Below, piece by piece: positions 16,341 to 24,730 of a stretch of DNA of 36,053 nucleotides. Made by a program: the position numbers and the translations under genes. A model generated the notes under the pieces. The model had not been told where the DNA came from. It did not search any database and saw only the letters and a list, made by a program, of their open reading frames with translations. The stretch is taken from assembly GCA_003164955.1 (NCBI GenBank), contig PLRW01000087.1, forward strand, positions 20,953-57,005. The letters run 5' to 3'. Numbering within the stretch: the stretch's first letter is position 1; each line of letters starts with the position of its first letter. This DNA comes from Actinomycetota bacterium (GTDB taxonomy: Bacteria > Actinomycetota > Actinomycetes > Streptosporangiales > Streptosporangiaceae).

Positions 16341-16913
16341 GTGCCGTCCGCCCCGCGGAACTCCTACCGTGGCCTTGACCTGGCCGCGGCGCGTACACGC
16401 ACAATCCCGGACGTGCTGCCCGCGCCGGGCCAGCCGTTCCGCGTCCTGTTCTGCGGCATCAACCCCGGCCTCTACTCGGCGGCGACCGGCCATCACTTCG
16501 CGCGGCCCGGCAACCGGTTCTGGCCCGCGCTGTACGCCTCGGGCTTCACCCCCCGGCTGCTGGCCCCGGGGGAGCAGGACCTGCTGGTCGCCTCCGGGCT
16601 GGGCATCACCAACCTGGTCGCCCGGGCCACCGCGCAGGCTTCCGAACTCAGCCGCGAAGAGCTCCAGGCCGGCGGCGCCCGGCTCGCGGAACTGGTCGCC
16701 GCGCACCCGCCACGTGTCGTCGCCGTGGCCGGGGTAACCGCCTACCGAAGTGCGTTCGGCAATAAGAATGCCCAGGTCGGGCCGCAGACCGAGACGATCG
16801 GTGCCACCCGGCTGTGGGTCGTGCCCAATCCCAGCGGCCTGAACGCACATTGGCCACTGGCGGCTATTACTGCCGAATTCGGTCGCCTGCGGGCCGCCGT
16901 AGGAGGAATATAG
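16341..16913 (+). CDS. mug: G/U mismatch-specific uracil-DNA glycosylase Mug
   Basis: A 190-residue base-excision repair enzyme. It has the Mug signature VLFCGINPGLYSAATGHHF, then RPGNRFWPALYASGF, GITNLVARATAQASELSREE, and the DNA-intercalation motif WVVPNPSGLNAHW. E. coli Mug has the same blocks in the same order. The enzyme removes uracil, thymine or etheno-cytosine from mismatches with guanine. The frame is open from ATG 16239, but the first 34 residues there do not resemble the family. GTG 16341 (VPSAPRNSYRGLD) leads straight into the conserved region, so I prefer it, with some doubt. The methyltransferase gene follows 39 bp later. Confidence 0.9.
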   Translation: MPSAPRNSYRGLDLAAARTRTIPDVLPAPGQPFRVLFCGINPGLYSAATGHHFARPGNRFWPALYASGFTPRLLAPGEQDLLVASGLGITNLVARATAQASELSREELQAGGARLAELVAAHPPRVVAVAGVTAYRSAFGNKNAQVGPQTETIGATRLWVVPNPSGLNAHWPLAAITAEFGRLRAAVGGI

Positions 16914-16952
16914 TCTTGTGAAATCGATTGTTGTGGGCTGGAAAGCCGCGGC

Positions 16953-17861
16953 GTGACGGGCAGCCCGCCCACCGGCCAGGGCCCCCAGCCGGAGGAAACC
17001 CAGCCTGGAGAAACGCAGCCGGGGGAAACACAGCCTGGCGAGACATGGCCCACGGAACCGCCGCTGCCGTCCCGGCGCGACTTTGACACCACGGTGGCGC
17101 ACCCGGCCCGGGTCTGGGACTACTGGCTCGGCGGCAAGGACAATTTCGCCGCCGACCGTGCCGTCGCCGAACAGGTCCTGGAGGTCATGCCGGCCATGGG
17201 ACCGATCGCCCGCGCGGGGCGCGCGTTCCTGGCCACGGCGGTGCACTATCTCGCCGCCACGGTGGGCATCCGGCAGTTCCTCGATATCGGGACCGGCCTG
17301 CCCACCGCGAACAACACGCACGAGGTGGCGCAGCAGGCCGCCCCGGAGGCGCGCATCGTCTACGTCGACAACGACCCGATCGTGCTCACCCACGCCCGGG
17401 CCCTGCTGACCAGCGATACGGAGGGCACGACCGCCTATATCGACGCCGACCTGCGCGACACCGGGAAGATCCTGGCCGAGGCGCGCAGCACGCTGGACTT
17501 CAGCCAGCCGGTGGCCGTCATGCTGCTGGCGATCCTCCATTTCATCCCCGATGAAGAAGACCCGTACGGGATCGTGGCCAGGCTGATGGAGCCGATGGCG
17601 CCCGGCAGCTATCTGGTTCTGTCGCACGCCTCCAGCGACATCGAGGCCGGGGGGCTGGTCGCGGCCGTCCAGCGCTACAACAAGTCGTCGGCCGTCCAGG
17701 CGTACATGCGGTCCAGGGAAGAGGTCACCCGCTTGTTCGACGGCCTGGAGATCATCGAGCCGGGCGTCGTCCCGCTCGGTCTGTGGCAGCCGGGTCTCCC
17801 TGCCGACGGAGCCCGGAAGAGAGGCTTGCCGACCTACACCGCCGTGGCCCGAAAGCCCTGA
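16953..17861 (+). CDS. DUF574-family SAM-dependent methyltransferase
   Basis: A 302-residue protein of the actinomycete-specific DUF574 (Methyltransf_19) family. Its landmarks are HPARVWDYWLGGKDNFAADR near residue 50, QFLDIGTGLPTANNTHEVA for SAM binding, IVYVDNDPIVLTHARALL, and VAVMLLAILHFIPDEEDPYG. Genomes of this group carry dozens of paralogs; substrates are mostly unknown. The first 40 residues are Pro/Gln-rich and contain four ETQPG-like repeats encoded by a 15-bp tandem repeat. The start is GTG 16953; translation could also begin nearer SRRDFDTTV, but no better start codon is seen. It is convergent with the LacI gene, with only 23 bp between the stops. Confidence 0.92.
   Translation: MTGSPPTGQGPQPEETQPGETQPGETQPGETWPTEPPLPSRRDFDTTVAHPARVWDYWLGGKDNFAADRAVAEQVLEVMPAMGPIARAGRAFLATAVHYLAATVGIRQFLDIGTGLPTANNTHEVAQQAAPEARIVYVDNDPIVLTHARALLTSDTEGTTAYIDADLRDTGKILAEARSTLDFSQPVAVMLLAILHFIPDEEDPYGIVARLMEPMAPGSYLVLSHASSDIEAGGLVAAVQRYNKSSAVQAYMRSREEVTRLFDGLEIIEPGVVPLGLWQPGLPADGARKRGLPTYTAVARKP
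16995..17042 (+). repeat. 15-bp tandem repeat encoding (ETQPG)n
   Basis: Three imperfect 15-bp copies starting at GAAACCCAGCCTGGA encode ETQPG pentapeptides at the N-terminus of the methyltransferase. Third-position differences between copies show it is older than the perfect repeats elsewhere in the window. Confidence 0.85.
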
Positions 17862-17884
17862 TGCGCTGCTAACTCGTTCTCCTG

Positions 17885-18997
17885 CTAGCCGCCCGCCCGC
17901 GCCTGCCCGGAGGGTACTGGGCGGCCCTGCCCGGAGGGCGCCGGCTGGCCCTGCCCAGGGGGGGCCGACTGAGCCGGCACGACGGCCGGGGGAGCGGCCG
18001 ACGGCTGGCGGGGGCGGCTGGACTCGCGCAGCACCAGGCTGCACGGCAGCAGGTGCAGGCCCGCGCTGGGGTGGCCCTCGATGGCGGCCAGCAGTTTCTC
18101 GCCCGCGGCCCGGCCCAGCTCGCGCAGGTTCATGTCCACCGTGGTGAGCGGCGGCCGGCTCGAAGCCGCGATGACCTCCCAGTTGTCGAAGCCGACCAGG
18201 GCCACGTCCTCGGGGACGCGCAGCCCGGCCTCGCGCACCGCGTCGGCGACGCCCCGGGCGATCTGGTCGTTGCCGCAGAAGATCGCGTCCAGCCCGGGGG
18301 CCGAGCGCAGTAGTGCGTCGGTCGCCTGCCGCCCCCACTCCTCGGTCCACTCGCCGAACAGCGGCTCCCCGCCGGCCAGCTCCAGGCCCGCCGCGGCCAG
18401 CGCCTTCTCCGCGCCCCGGGCCCGCAGCAGCGCGGCCTTGAACCGGCGCGGGCCGGTGACGTGGCCGATGCTGCTCCGGCCGGTGCTCAGCAGGTGGCGG
18501 ACGGCCAGCGCGCCGCCCTCCTCGTCGTCGGGGATCAGCGACAGGTCTGCTGGGTCGGTCGAATGAGTCATCGCGTACACGACCGGCACCGGCAGGTCCC
18601 GGCCGATCGGCTCGCGCGGGTCCTGGCGGCGCCCGGTCACGATGATCCCGTCCACCCGGCGTTCCAGCAGCGTCCGCAGGTAGTGCTGCTCGCGGATCCG
18701 GTCGTCGCGGCTGTCGCACAGGAAGACCGAGATGAGGCCGGGGCCCAGTGCGTCCTCGGCGCCCTGCATGACGGGGATGCTGAACCGGCCGAAGCTGTCG
18801 GTCGTGATCAGCCCGACCGTGAAGCTGCGCCCGGTCAGCAGGCCCCGGGCGAGGGCGTTCGGCTGGTAGCCGAGCCGTTCCGCGGCCTGGCGCACCCGGT
18901 CCGCCGTGTCGGCGCTGATGCCGCCGCGGCCGTTGAGCGCTTTGGACGCCGTGCCGGGAGAGACGCCAGCGAGACGGGCCACATCCGTGATCGTCAC
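17885..18997 (-). CDS. LacI-family transcriptional regulator of the adjacent glycoside locus
   Basis: A 370-residue repressor. The DNA-binding domain is TITDVARLAGVSPGTASKAL with the hinge helix YQPNALARGLLTG, and the periplasmic-binding-protein-like effector domain shows SFTVGLITTDSFGRFSIPVM, RRVDGIIVTGRR, DAIFCGNDQIARGV and ALVGFDNWEVIAASSRPPLT. The core ends near 325 (CSLVLRESSRPRQ). The last 45 residues are a Pro/Gly/Gln repeat (PSGQGRPVPSGQ) that is probably dispensable. The start is GTG 18997. It is divergent from the GH31/ABC operon across 305 bp that contain its likely operators, so it probably represses that operon and itself until a sugar binds. Confidence 0.94.
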   Translation of the reverse strand: MTITDVARLAGVSPGTASKALNGRGGISADTADRVRQAAERLGYQPNALARGLLTGRSFTVGLITTDSFGRFSIPVMQGAEDALGPGLISVFLCDSRDDRIREQHYLRTLLERRVDGIIVTGRRQDPREPIGRDLPVPVVYAMTHSTDPADLSLIPDDEEGGALAVRHLLSTGRSSIGHVTGPRRFKAALLRARGAEKALAAAGLELAGGEPLFGEWTEEWGRQATDALLRSAPGLDAIFCGNDQIARGVADAVREAGLRVPEDVALVGFDNWEVIAASSRPPLTTVDMNLRELGRAAGEKLLAAIEGHPSAGLHLLPCSLVLRESSRPRQPSAAPPAVVPAQSAPPGQGQPAPSGQGRPVPSGQARAGG

Positions 18998-19042
18998 CGG
19001 GCTCCGGCTGATGGGACTCGCGGCCGCCTCCCCTCGTCGCCA

Positions 19043-19087
19043 GATCTAGTTAGCCCGGACCTAGTTAGCCCAGACCTACTAGCACTG
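19043..19087 (+). repeat. Three 15-bp tandem units in the lacI leader
   Basis: GATCTAGTTAGCCCG (19043-19057), GACCTAGTTAGCCCA (19058-19072) and GACCTACTAGCACTG (19073-19087) follow in register. They lie 46-90 bp upstream of the LacI start, in its promoter/leader region, and could be an operator array or simple slippage. Confidence 0.8.
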
Positions 19088-19201
19088 TCCGTGCCAGGAG
19101 TATAGGCGGCACATCACCGAAAAGCTATGTAATCATTGTTTCCCATTACTCTCCGGTAGGTCTCATTACGGTCATGTTAATGCGAAAAATGCCTGGATGT
19201 A

Positions 19202-19230
19202 TTGACCCTCAGGTCCCGGAGTCCTAGCAT
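19202..19230 (+). promoter_or_regulatory. Sigma-70-type promoter of the GH31/ABC operon
   Basis: TTGACC (19202-19207) and TAGCAT (19225-19230) are separated by an ideal 17 bp. Transcription would start near 19237 and give a leader of about 65 nt before the GH31 start at 19303. The flanking DNA is markedly AT-rich for this genome. Confidence 0.65.
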
Positions 19231-19238
19231 CGCCGGTA

Positions 19239-19252
19239 CGAAAACCTTTGCG
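19239..19252. promoter_or_regulatory. Candidate LacI-family operator
   Basis: CGAAAACCTTTGCG is an imperfect palindrome with a CG-AAA half-site like those bound by LacI-family repressors. It sits over the predicted transcription start, the expected place for repression. No second perfect copy was seen. Confidence 0.4.
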
Positions 19253-19302
19253 GTACAGTCGACGATCGCGCGAGCCACGTCTCATTGGGGAGGCTGCTTC
19301 GA

Positions 19303-21420
19303 ATGGGTGTCTGCACGCAGAGCGGTTCGGCGCTGCAGTGGCAGGGCGGCCACGAGATCGTGCGGATCGAGCCCTGGGGCACCAATAGCTTGCGGGTGCG
19401 GGGCACGGTCTGGCAGGAGATCCGCGACGGCCTGCCCGGGGCACTCCTCGACCAGCCGCCGGCCTCCGGCGCGGACGCCGGGCAGCCCGGCTCTGGGACC
19501 GCCGGGAGCCCCGGGGACGGCGCCATCAAGATCGGCGCGGAATCCTCCCGGATCACCAACGGCGGCCTCACCGCCGAGGTCTCGGCCGGCGGCCAGCTGC
19601 GCTTCCTCGGCGCGGACGGCCGCGAGCTGCTGTCCGAGACCACCCCGCACTTCACCGGTCCGCCGACCCGCCGGTACAAGGCCACCGGGGGCGGTACCCA
19701 CCATTTCGAGGTGCTGTTCAACGCCCACGACGATGAGCGCTTCTACGGCCTGGGCCAGCACCAGCACGGCCGGCTCAACCAGAAGGGCGCGGTCGTCGAG
19801 CTGATCCAGCGGAACACCGAGGTGTCCATCCCGTTCCTGGTCTCCAGCCGCGGCTACGGCCTGCTGTGGAACCACCCGGGCGTCGGCCGGGTCGAGCTGG
19901 GCGCCACCGTCACCCGCTGGGTGTCCGAGGCCACCCGCCAGTGGGACTACTGGGTCACGGCCGCCGACGACCCCGCGGGCCTGCTGCGCCAGTACGGTGC
20001 GGCCGCCGGGCGCGCGCCCCTGTTCCCGGAGTGGGCGTCCGGTTTCTGGCAGTGCAAGCTGCGCTATAAGACCCAGGACGAGCTGCTCGGCATCGCGCGC
20101 GAGTACAAGCGCCGCGGGCTGCCGCTGTCCGTCATCGTGGTGGACTACTTCCACTGGACCCTGCAGGGGGAGTGGAAGTTCGAGCCGTCCGAGTGGCCGG
20201 ATCCGGAGGCCATGGTCAAGGAGCTGGACCAGCTCGGCGTGAAGCTCATGGTGTCGGTCTGGCCCAACGTCAACCCGGCCAGCGAGAACTACGCCGAGAT
20301 GAAGGACCTCGGCCTGCTGGTCGACAACGAGCACGGCCTCGACTTCCAGCTCGCCTTCTGGGACCGGAACTCGGCCAGCCGGGTCCCGATGACCTTCTAC
20401 GACTCGACCAACCCGCGGGCCCGGGAGTACATCTGGTCCAAGGTCAAGCAGAACTACTACGACTACGGCATCCGGACCTGGTGGCTGGACGCCTGCGAGC
20501 CCGAGCTGGTGCCCGAGGCCCCGGACAACCTGCGGTACCACCTGGGCCCCGGTGCCGAGGTGACCAACATCTACCCGATGCTGCACGCGCGCGGCTTCTA
20601 CGAGGGCATGCGGGCCGAGGGGGAGGAGGAGATCCTGTCCCTGTGCCGGTCCGCCTGGGCCGGCAGTCAGCGCTGGGGCGCCCTGGTCTGGTCGGGTGAC
20701 ATCGAGTCGACGTTCGAGGACCTGCGCCGCCAGATCTGCGGCGGCCTGAACATCGGCCTGTCCGGCATCCCCTGGTGGACCACCGACATCGGCGGGTTCA
20801 AGAACGGCAACATCAACGATCCGTCGTTCCGTGAGCTGATCGTCCGCTGGTTCCAGTTCGGCGTGTTCTGCCCGGTCTTCCGGCTGCACGGGGTCCGCCA
20901 GCCGGGGACCATGATCGGCTCGCAGCAGACCGGCTCGGACAACGAGATCTGGTCCTTCGGTGACGAGCAGTACGAGATCATCCGGCGGCTGCTGTTCCTG
21001 CGGGAACGGCTCCGCCCCTACGTCATGGCCCAGATGCGGGTGGCCCACGAGACCGGCCTGCCGCCGATGCGGCCGCTGTTCCTGGACTTCCCGGGCGACC
21101 CGGTGAGCTGGGAGGTGGAGGACCAGTTCCTCTTCGGCGGCGACGTGCTGGTCGCGCCGGTCTGCACCGAGGGGGCCCGGGAACGCCGGGTGTACCTGCC
21201 CGCGGGGCCGGCCGGGACTACTGTCTGGCGGGACGCCTGGTCCGGCGCCGAGCACGAGGGCGGCCAGTGGATCACCGCGCCGGCCCCGCTGGAGCTCATC
21301 CCCGTCTACCTGCGGGCGGGCGGCGCGGTGGAGCCGTTCGGGTCCTTCGCCGATCTCGCCCCGGCCGACCCGCCCGCGTCCTTGCCCGCGTCCTCAGCCG
21401 ACGGCAGCACGGGGGAGTGA
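19303..21420 (+). CDS. GH31 family glycosidase, alpha-xylosidase (XylS)-like
   Basis: A 705-residue intracellular glycoside hydrolase with no signal peptide. After an N-terminal beta domain (ERFYGLGQHQHGRLNQKG) comes the catalytic barrel with FWQCKLRYKTQDELLGIARE and IVVDYFHWTLQGEWKFEPSE, which resemble XylS-type alpha-xylosidases. The nucleophile is Asp396 in WWLDACEPEL and the acid/base is probably Asp466 in LVWSGDIESTFEDLR. Substrates are likely alpha-xylosides such as isoprimeverose from xyloglucan, or other alpha-glucosides. GGGGAGG at 19287 lies 9 bp before ATG 19303, so I prefer it to the TTG at 19285. It heads an operon with two permeases and a binding protein, so imported oligosaccharides are cut in the cytosol. 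The exact specificity is inferred. Confidence 0.93.
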   Translation: MGVCTQSGSALQWQGGHEIVRIEPWGTNSLRVRGTVWQEIRDGLPGALLDQPPASGADAGQPGSGTAGSPGDGAIKIGAESSRITNGGLTAEVSAGGQLRFLGADGRELLSETTPHFTGPPTRRYKATGGGTHHFEVLFNAHDDERFYGLGQHQHGRLNQKGAVVELIQRNTEVSIPFLVSSRGYGLLWNHPGVGRVELGATVTRWVSEATRQWDYWVTAADDPAGLLRQYGAAAGRAPLFPEWASGFWQCKLRYKTQDELLGIAREYKRRGLPLSVIVVDYFHWTLQGEWKFEPSEWPDPEAMVKELDQLGVKLMVSVWPNVNPASENYAEMKDLGLLVDNEHGLDFQLAFWDRNSASRVPMTFYDSTNPRAREYIWSKVKQNYYDYGIRTWWLDACEPELVPEAPDNLRYHLGPGAEVTNIYPMLHARGFYEGMRAEGEEEILSLCRSAWAGSQRWGALVWSGDIESTFEDLRRQICGGLNIGLSGIPWWTTDIGGFKNGNINDPSFRELIVRWFQFGVFCPVFRLHGVRQPGTMIGSQQTGSDNEIWSFGDEQYEIIRRLLFLRERLRPYVMAQMRVAHETGLPPMRPLFLDFPGDPVSWEVEDQFLFGGDVLVAPVCTEGARERRVYLPAGPAGTTVWRDAWSGAEHEGGQWITAPAPLELIPVYLRAGGAVEPFGSFADLAPADPPASLPASSADGSTGE

Positions 21421-21426
21421 CCCGGC

Positions 21427-22398
21427 GTGGCTAGAACCGCGGCTCCGGCCCAGAAGGCCCCAGGCCGCCGCTCCCAGCGGCCGGACCGGGCGATCGCCGA
21501 GGTCAGCCGGGCCTCGACCTGGGCCCGCTGGGCCCGGCTGACCTTCCTCGTGCCGGCCGTGCTCTACGTGCTGTTCGCGTTCCTGATCCCGATCGTCTAC
21601 AACCTGATCCTGAGCTTCGAGCAGACGTCCCCGGCCACGATCTCCAGCCTGTTCGCGCCGTTCGCCGGCATCGCCAACTACAAGAACGCCCTGGTCCAGG
21701 CGGTGACGCAGAGCGCCATCATCCGCACGTTCACGTTCACGTTCCTGTCCCTGCTGTTCCAGTTCGTGATCGGCTTCGGCCTGGCGCTGCTGTTCAACCT
21801 GAACTTCCCGCTCCGCCGGGTCGCCCGCTCGCTGGTCATCATCCCGTGGCTGCTGCCCCTGCTGATCACCGGCTTCATCTTCAAGTTCCTGTTCCAGACC
21901 GAGGCCGGTGCGGTCAACCAGATCCTCGCCGATATGCACCTGGTCAGTCACCCGATCGGCTTCCTCACCTCACCCGGGTGGGCGTACCTGACCGTGCTGA
22001 TCGCGAACGTCTGGATCGGCATCCCGTTCTTCGCCGTGCTGCTCTACAGCGCGCTGCAGGACGTCCCGCTGGAACTGAAGGAAGCGGCCATGCTGGACGG
22101 CGCCAATGCCTGGCAGCGGCTGATCCGGGTCACCCTGCCGGTCATCCGCCCGGTCATCGAGGTCGTGTTCGTGCTCGGCTTCGTGTTCACGATCAAGGTC
22201 TTCGACGTCGTGATCGGGCTCACCCAGGGCGGCCCGGCCAACTCCACCGAGATCCTCGCCCCGTGGGCCTACAACCTGACCTTCCAGCAGTTCGAATACG
22301 GCCAGGGCGCGGCCATCAACACCATCCTGCTGCTCATCGCCCTGTTCGCGGCGCCCGTGTACATCTGGCTCAACCGAGAATCCCTCCGGAGGGCATGA
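21427..22398 (+). CDS. Sugar ABC transporter permease, MalF/UgpA type
   Basis: A 323-residue inner-membrane protein with six predicted helices, beginning with LTFLVPAVLYVLFAFLIPIV. The cytoplasmic EAA loop is EAAMLDGANAWQRLIRVTLP, the contact for the ATPase. A 35-residue basic tail precedes the first helix. The start is GTG 21427, 6 bp after the GH31 stop, with GGGGGAG overlapping that stop as Shine-Dalgarno, so translation is likely coupled. It pairs with the MalG-like permease downstream to form the channel of a carbohydrate uptake (CUT1) system. Confidence 0.94.
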   Translation: MARTAAPAQKAPGRRSQRPDRAIAEVSRASTWARWARLTFLVPAVLYVLFAFLIPIVYNLILSFEQTSPATISSLFAPFAGIANYKNALVQAVTQSAIIRTFTFTFLSLLFQFVIGFGLALLFNLNFPLRRVARSLVIIPWLLPLLITGFIFKFLFQTEAGAVNQILADMHLVSHPIGFLTSPGWAYLTVLIANVWIGIPFFAVLLYSALQDVPLELKEAAMLDGANAWQRLIRVTLPVIRPVIEVVFVLGFVFTIKVFDVVIGLTQGGPANSTEILAPWAYNLTFQQFEYGQGAAINTILLLIALFAAPVYIWLNRESLRRA

Positions 22399-22399
22399 C

Positions 22400-22429
22400 A
22401 TGACGCGGCGAATCCCCGGGACGGCGTGA
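22400..22429 (+). other. Nine-codon mini-ORF between the two permease genes
   Basis: ATG 22400 has a good GGAGGG at 22388-22393 and encodes MTRRIPGTA before TGA at 22427-22429; the second permease ATG follows one base later and its product starts MTRQRKFTA. The permease start itself has no comparable ribosome-binding site, so it may depend on re-initiation after this mini-ORF. The similarity of the two starts suggests a 31-bp duplication. Confidence 0.4.
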
Positions 22430-22430
22430 G

Positions 22431-23258
22431 ATGACGCGACAGCGCAAATTCACCGCCGCGCTGGCGGCGCTCGGTGCCCTCGTCACACTGGTCATCCTGC
22501 TGTTCCCGCTGTACGCGGTCATCGTCGGCTCGTTGGAGACCAACAACCAGCTGCTGGGCACGCACTACAACTTCCTGCCGCCCACGCCCAAGTTCTCTAA
22601 CTACAGCGCGGTCATCTCCAGCCAGGGCGGCCACATCGTCAGCACGCTGATCATCGGCGTGTTCACGGCCCTGCTGGTCCTGGCCATCGCGGTGCCCGCC
22701 GCGCACGCGCTCGCGCGCTACCGGTTCCGGGTCACCGCGATGCTCGTCGGTGGCCTGCTGATCGCGCAGATCCTGCCCGCGATCGTCATCGCCAACTCGC
22801 TGTTCCTCATCTACCACAAGCTGCACCTGCTCAACAGCTACCCGGGCCTGATCCTGGCCGACGCGAGCTACGGTGTCCCGTTCAGCATCCTGGTGCTGCG
22901 CGCGTTCATGCTCGGCCTGCCGAACGACGTGCTGCAGGCGGCCCGGGTGGACGGCGCGTCCGAATGGCGGACGTTCGTCCGCGTCGTGCTGCCGATGAGC
23001 CGGTCGGCCGTCATCACGGTGGCCGTGTTCGCGTTCCTGAACGGCTGGGGTGACTTCATCTTCGCGCTGACCCTGCTGTCCGGGAGCAGCTTCCAGCCCA
23101 TCACCCTCAGCGTCTACTCCTACATCGGTGAGTTCACGTCCAACATCGGTGAGGCCCTGGCGCTGTGCGTGATCGGCATTCTGCCCGCGGCCATGCTCCT
23201 CATCGCCGCGCAGCGGTACATCGCGGCCGGTCTCACGGTCGGCTCGGTCAAGGGTTAA
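22431..23258 (+). CDS. Sugar ABC transporter permease, MalG type
   Basis: A 275-residue membrane protein with six helices; the first is LAALGALVTLVILLFPLYAV and the periplasmic loop includes NNQLLGTHYNFLPPTPKFSN. The EAA-loop equivalent is QAARVDGASEWRTFVRVVLP. It forms the heterodimeric CUT1 channel with the preceding permease. No ATPase gene is present in the window; in many actinomycetes a shared MsiK ATPase elsewhere energises such permeases. The start ATG 22431 follows a mini-ORF stop by one base. Confidence 0.94.
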   Translation: MTRQRKFTAALAALGALVTLVILLFPLYAVIVGSLETNNQLLGTHYNFLPPTPKFSNYSAVISSQGGHIVSTLIIGVFTALLVLAIAVPAAHALARYRFRVTAMLVGGLLIAQILPAIVIANSLFLIYHKLHLLNSYPGLILADASYGVPFSILVLRAFMLGLPNDVLQAARVDGASEWRTFVRVVLPMSRSAVITVAVFAFLNGWGDFIFALTLLSGSSFQPITLSVYSYIGEFTSNIGEALALCVIGILPAAMLLIAAQRYIAAGLTVGSVKG

Positions 23259-23335
23259 GCCGCCGGCCTTGGGCGGTCACTCACATTGGGAAATTCCGGG
23301 TGTATGTCCGGCCCGGTAAGAAATTAGGAGGCACC

Positions 23336-24655
23336 ATGCAGACGGCAAAGTGGCCGTACCAGCGGGAAGGAAGACCCGGTGGGGGCGTCAGCCGTCGCTG
23401 GCGGTTCATGGCGATCGGCGCGGTCGTGGCCGCGCTGGCCGCGGCGGGCTGTAGTTCCTCCGGCTCCAGCTCCGGCAGCGGCAGCGGTGGCAAGACCACC
23501 ATCACCGAGCTGGACTACTTCACGACCGGCGGCAGCAACACCGCCGTGAACTGGTACAACCAGCAGTTCGAGAAGGCCCACCCCGGGGTCACGGTCAAGC
23601 GCGAAGTCGTGCCCTTCGCCAACCTGATCACCAAGGTGCTGCAGGAAGCCAGCGCCGGCGACCTGCCCAACGTGGTCATGCTCGACAACCCGAACGTGCC
23701 CCAGGTCGCGGCCAGCGGCCAGCTCAAGCCGCTGAACAGCGAGCCGGGCTTCACCACCAGCGGGTACGTCCCCGGCGCGATCTCCGAGTGTACCTACCAG
23801 GGCAAGCAGTACTGCTACCCGATCGGCACCAACACCATCGGCATCTTCTACAACAAGGCCATGCTCGCAGCCGCGCACTTGTCCCCGCCCACCACCTGGG
23901 CCCAGCTCCAGTCCGACGCCAAGGCCTTGACCAAGGGCAACACCTACGGCATCGCCTTCGACGCCACGGCCGACGAGCAGTCCACCTGGCAGCTCGAGCC
24001 GTTCTTCTGGAGCCAGGGCGGCAACCTGGACGACGTGAGCACCCCCGCCTTCCAGAACTCCCTCCAGCTCTGGGTCAACATGGTCAAGGACGGCTCCGCG
24101 TCCAAGTCGGTGCTGCAGTGGGGCCAGTCCCCGGATCTGGTCCAGCAGTTCGTGAACAAGACCGCGGCCATGATCGAGGACGGCCCGTGGATCTTCCCCA
24201 ACCTGAACGCGGCCGGCTGGAAGTACAACCAGCAGTACGGCATCGTCCCGATCCCGACCAAGACGGCCGGCAGTACGGTGGTCACCCCGCTCGGCGGGGA
24301 GACCTGGAACCTGGGTAACTCCGGGAGTGCCCAGCAGCAGTCGCTGGCCTGGGACTGGATCAACGGCACGCAGACCTCGGCGACCATGCAGCACTTCACG
24401 TCGCTGATGTACTACCTGCCCACCAAGCCGTCCGTCATCGCCGAGTACCTGAAGGGCGGCCCGCAGTACACCGTGTTCGCGAAGGAGACCGAGACGTCCC
24501 GGTCCCGTACCGCCGAGTACGGCGCCAACTACCCGAAGGTATCCCAGGCGATGTGGACCGCGATCCAGTCCGCGATCACCGGCACGTCGTCGGTGAGCTC
24601 GGCCCTGAGTCAGGCCCAGTCCACGATTTCCGGGATCTCGAAGGTGAGCGGCTGA
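23336..24655 (+). CDS. Sugar-binding lipoprotein of the ABC transporter
   Basis: A 439-residue family-1 extracellular solute-binding protein. A twin-arginine-like SRRWRF precedes a hydrophobic core and lipobox ALAAAGC, so Cys39 should be lipidated and the protein anchored outside. A Ser/Gly linker follows, then TELDYFTTGGSNTAVNWYN, SAGDLPNVVMLDNPNVPQVA, YPIGTNTIGIFYNKAMLAAA and MIEDGPWIFPNLNAAGWKY, all typical of oligosaccharide-binding proteins. An open frame extends upstream to 23165, but AGGAGG at 23326 sets ATG 23336 as the start. It is the last gene of the GH31 operon and is followed by strong hairpins. Ligand unknown; alpha-xylosyl oligosaccharides fit the context. Confidence 0.94.
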   Translation: MQTAKWPYQREGRPGGGVSRRWRFMAIGAVVAALAAAGCSSSGSSSGSGSGGKTTITELDYFTTGGSNTAVNWYNQQFEKAHPGVTVKREVVPFANLITKVLQEASAGDLPNVVMLDNPNVPQVAASGQLKPLNSEPGFTTSGYVPGAISECTYQGKQYCYPIGTNTIGIFYNKAMLAAAHLSPPTTWAQLQSDAKALTKGNTYGIAFDATADEQSTWQLEPFFWSQGGNLDDVSTPAFQNSLQLWVNMVKDGSASKSVLQWGQSPDLVQQFVNKTAAMIEDGPWIFPNLNAAGWKYNQQYGIVPIPTKTAGSTVVTPLGGETWNLGNSGSAQQQSLAWDWINGTQTSATMQHFTSLMYYLPTKPSVIAEYLKGGPQYTVFAKETETSRSRTAEYGANYPKVSQAMWTAIQSAITGTSSVSSALSQAQSTISGISKVSG

Positions 24656-24672
24656 CGCTTACCTGTCGCTGT

Positions 24673-24720
24673 ACGGGCCCGCGGCCTTGGTGAGGACCTC
24701 CGCCAAGCACGCGGGCCCGT
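24673..24720. terminator. Operon-end hairpin after the sugar-binding protein gene
   Basis: An 11-bp perfect stem (ACGGGCCCGCG at 24673 with its complement ending at 24720) encloses an inner 5-bp stem (CTTGG/CCAAG). It lies 18 bp after the stop codon of the binding-protein gene. Confidence 0.7.
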
Positions 24721-24730
24721 GCTGCGCCTA

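Noticed and set aside
16263..18719. An 818-residue minus-strand open frame
   Set aside because: It overlaps mug, the methyltransferase and lacI, all of which have family motifs in their own frames; this one has none.
19282..21255. A 657-residue minus-strand open frame
   Set aside because: Antisense to the GH31 gene, whose catalytic motifs are intact; composition is that of a shadow frame.
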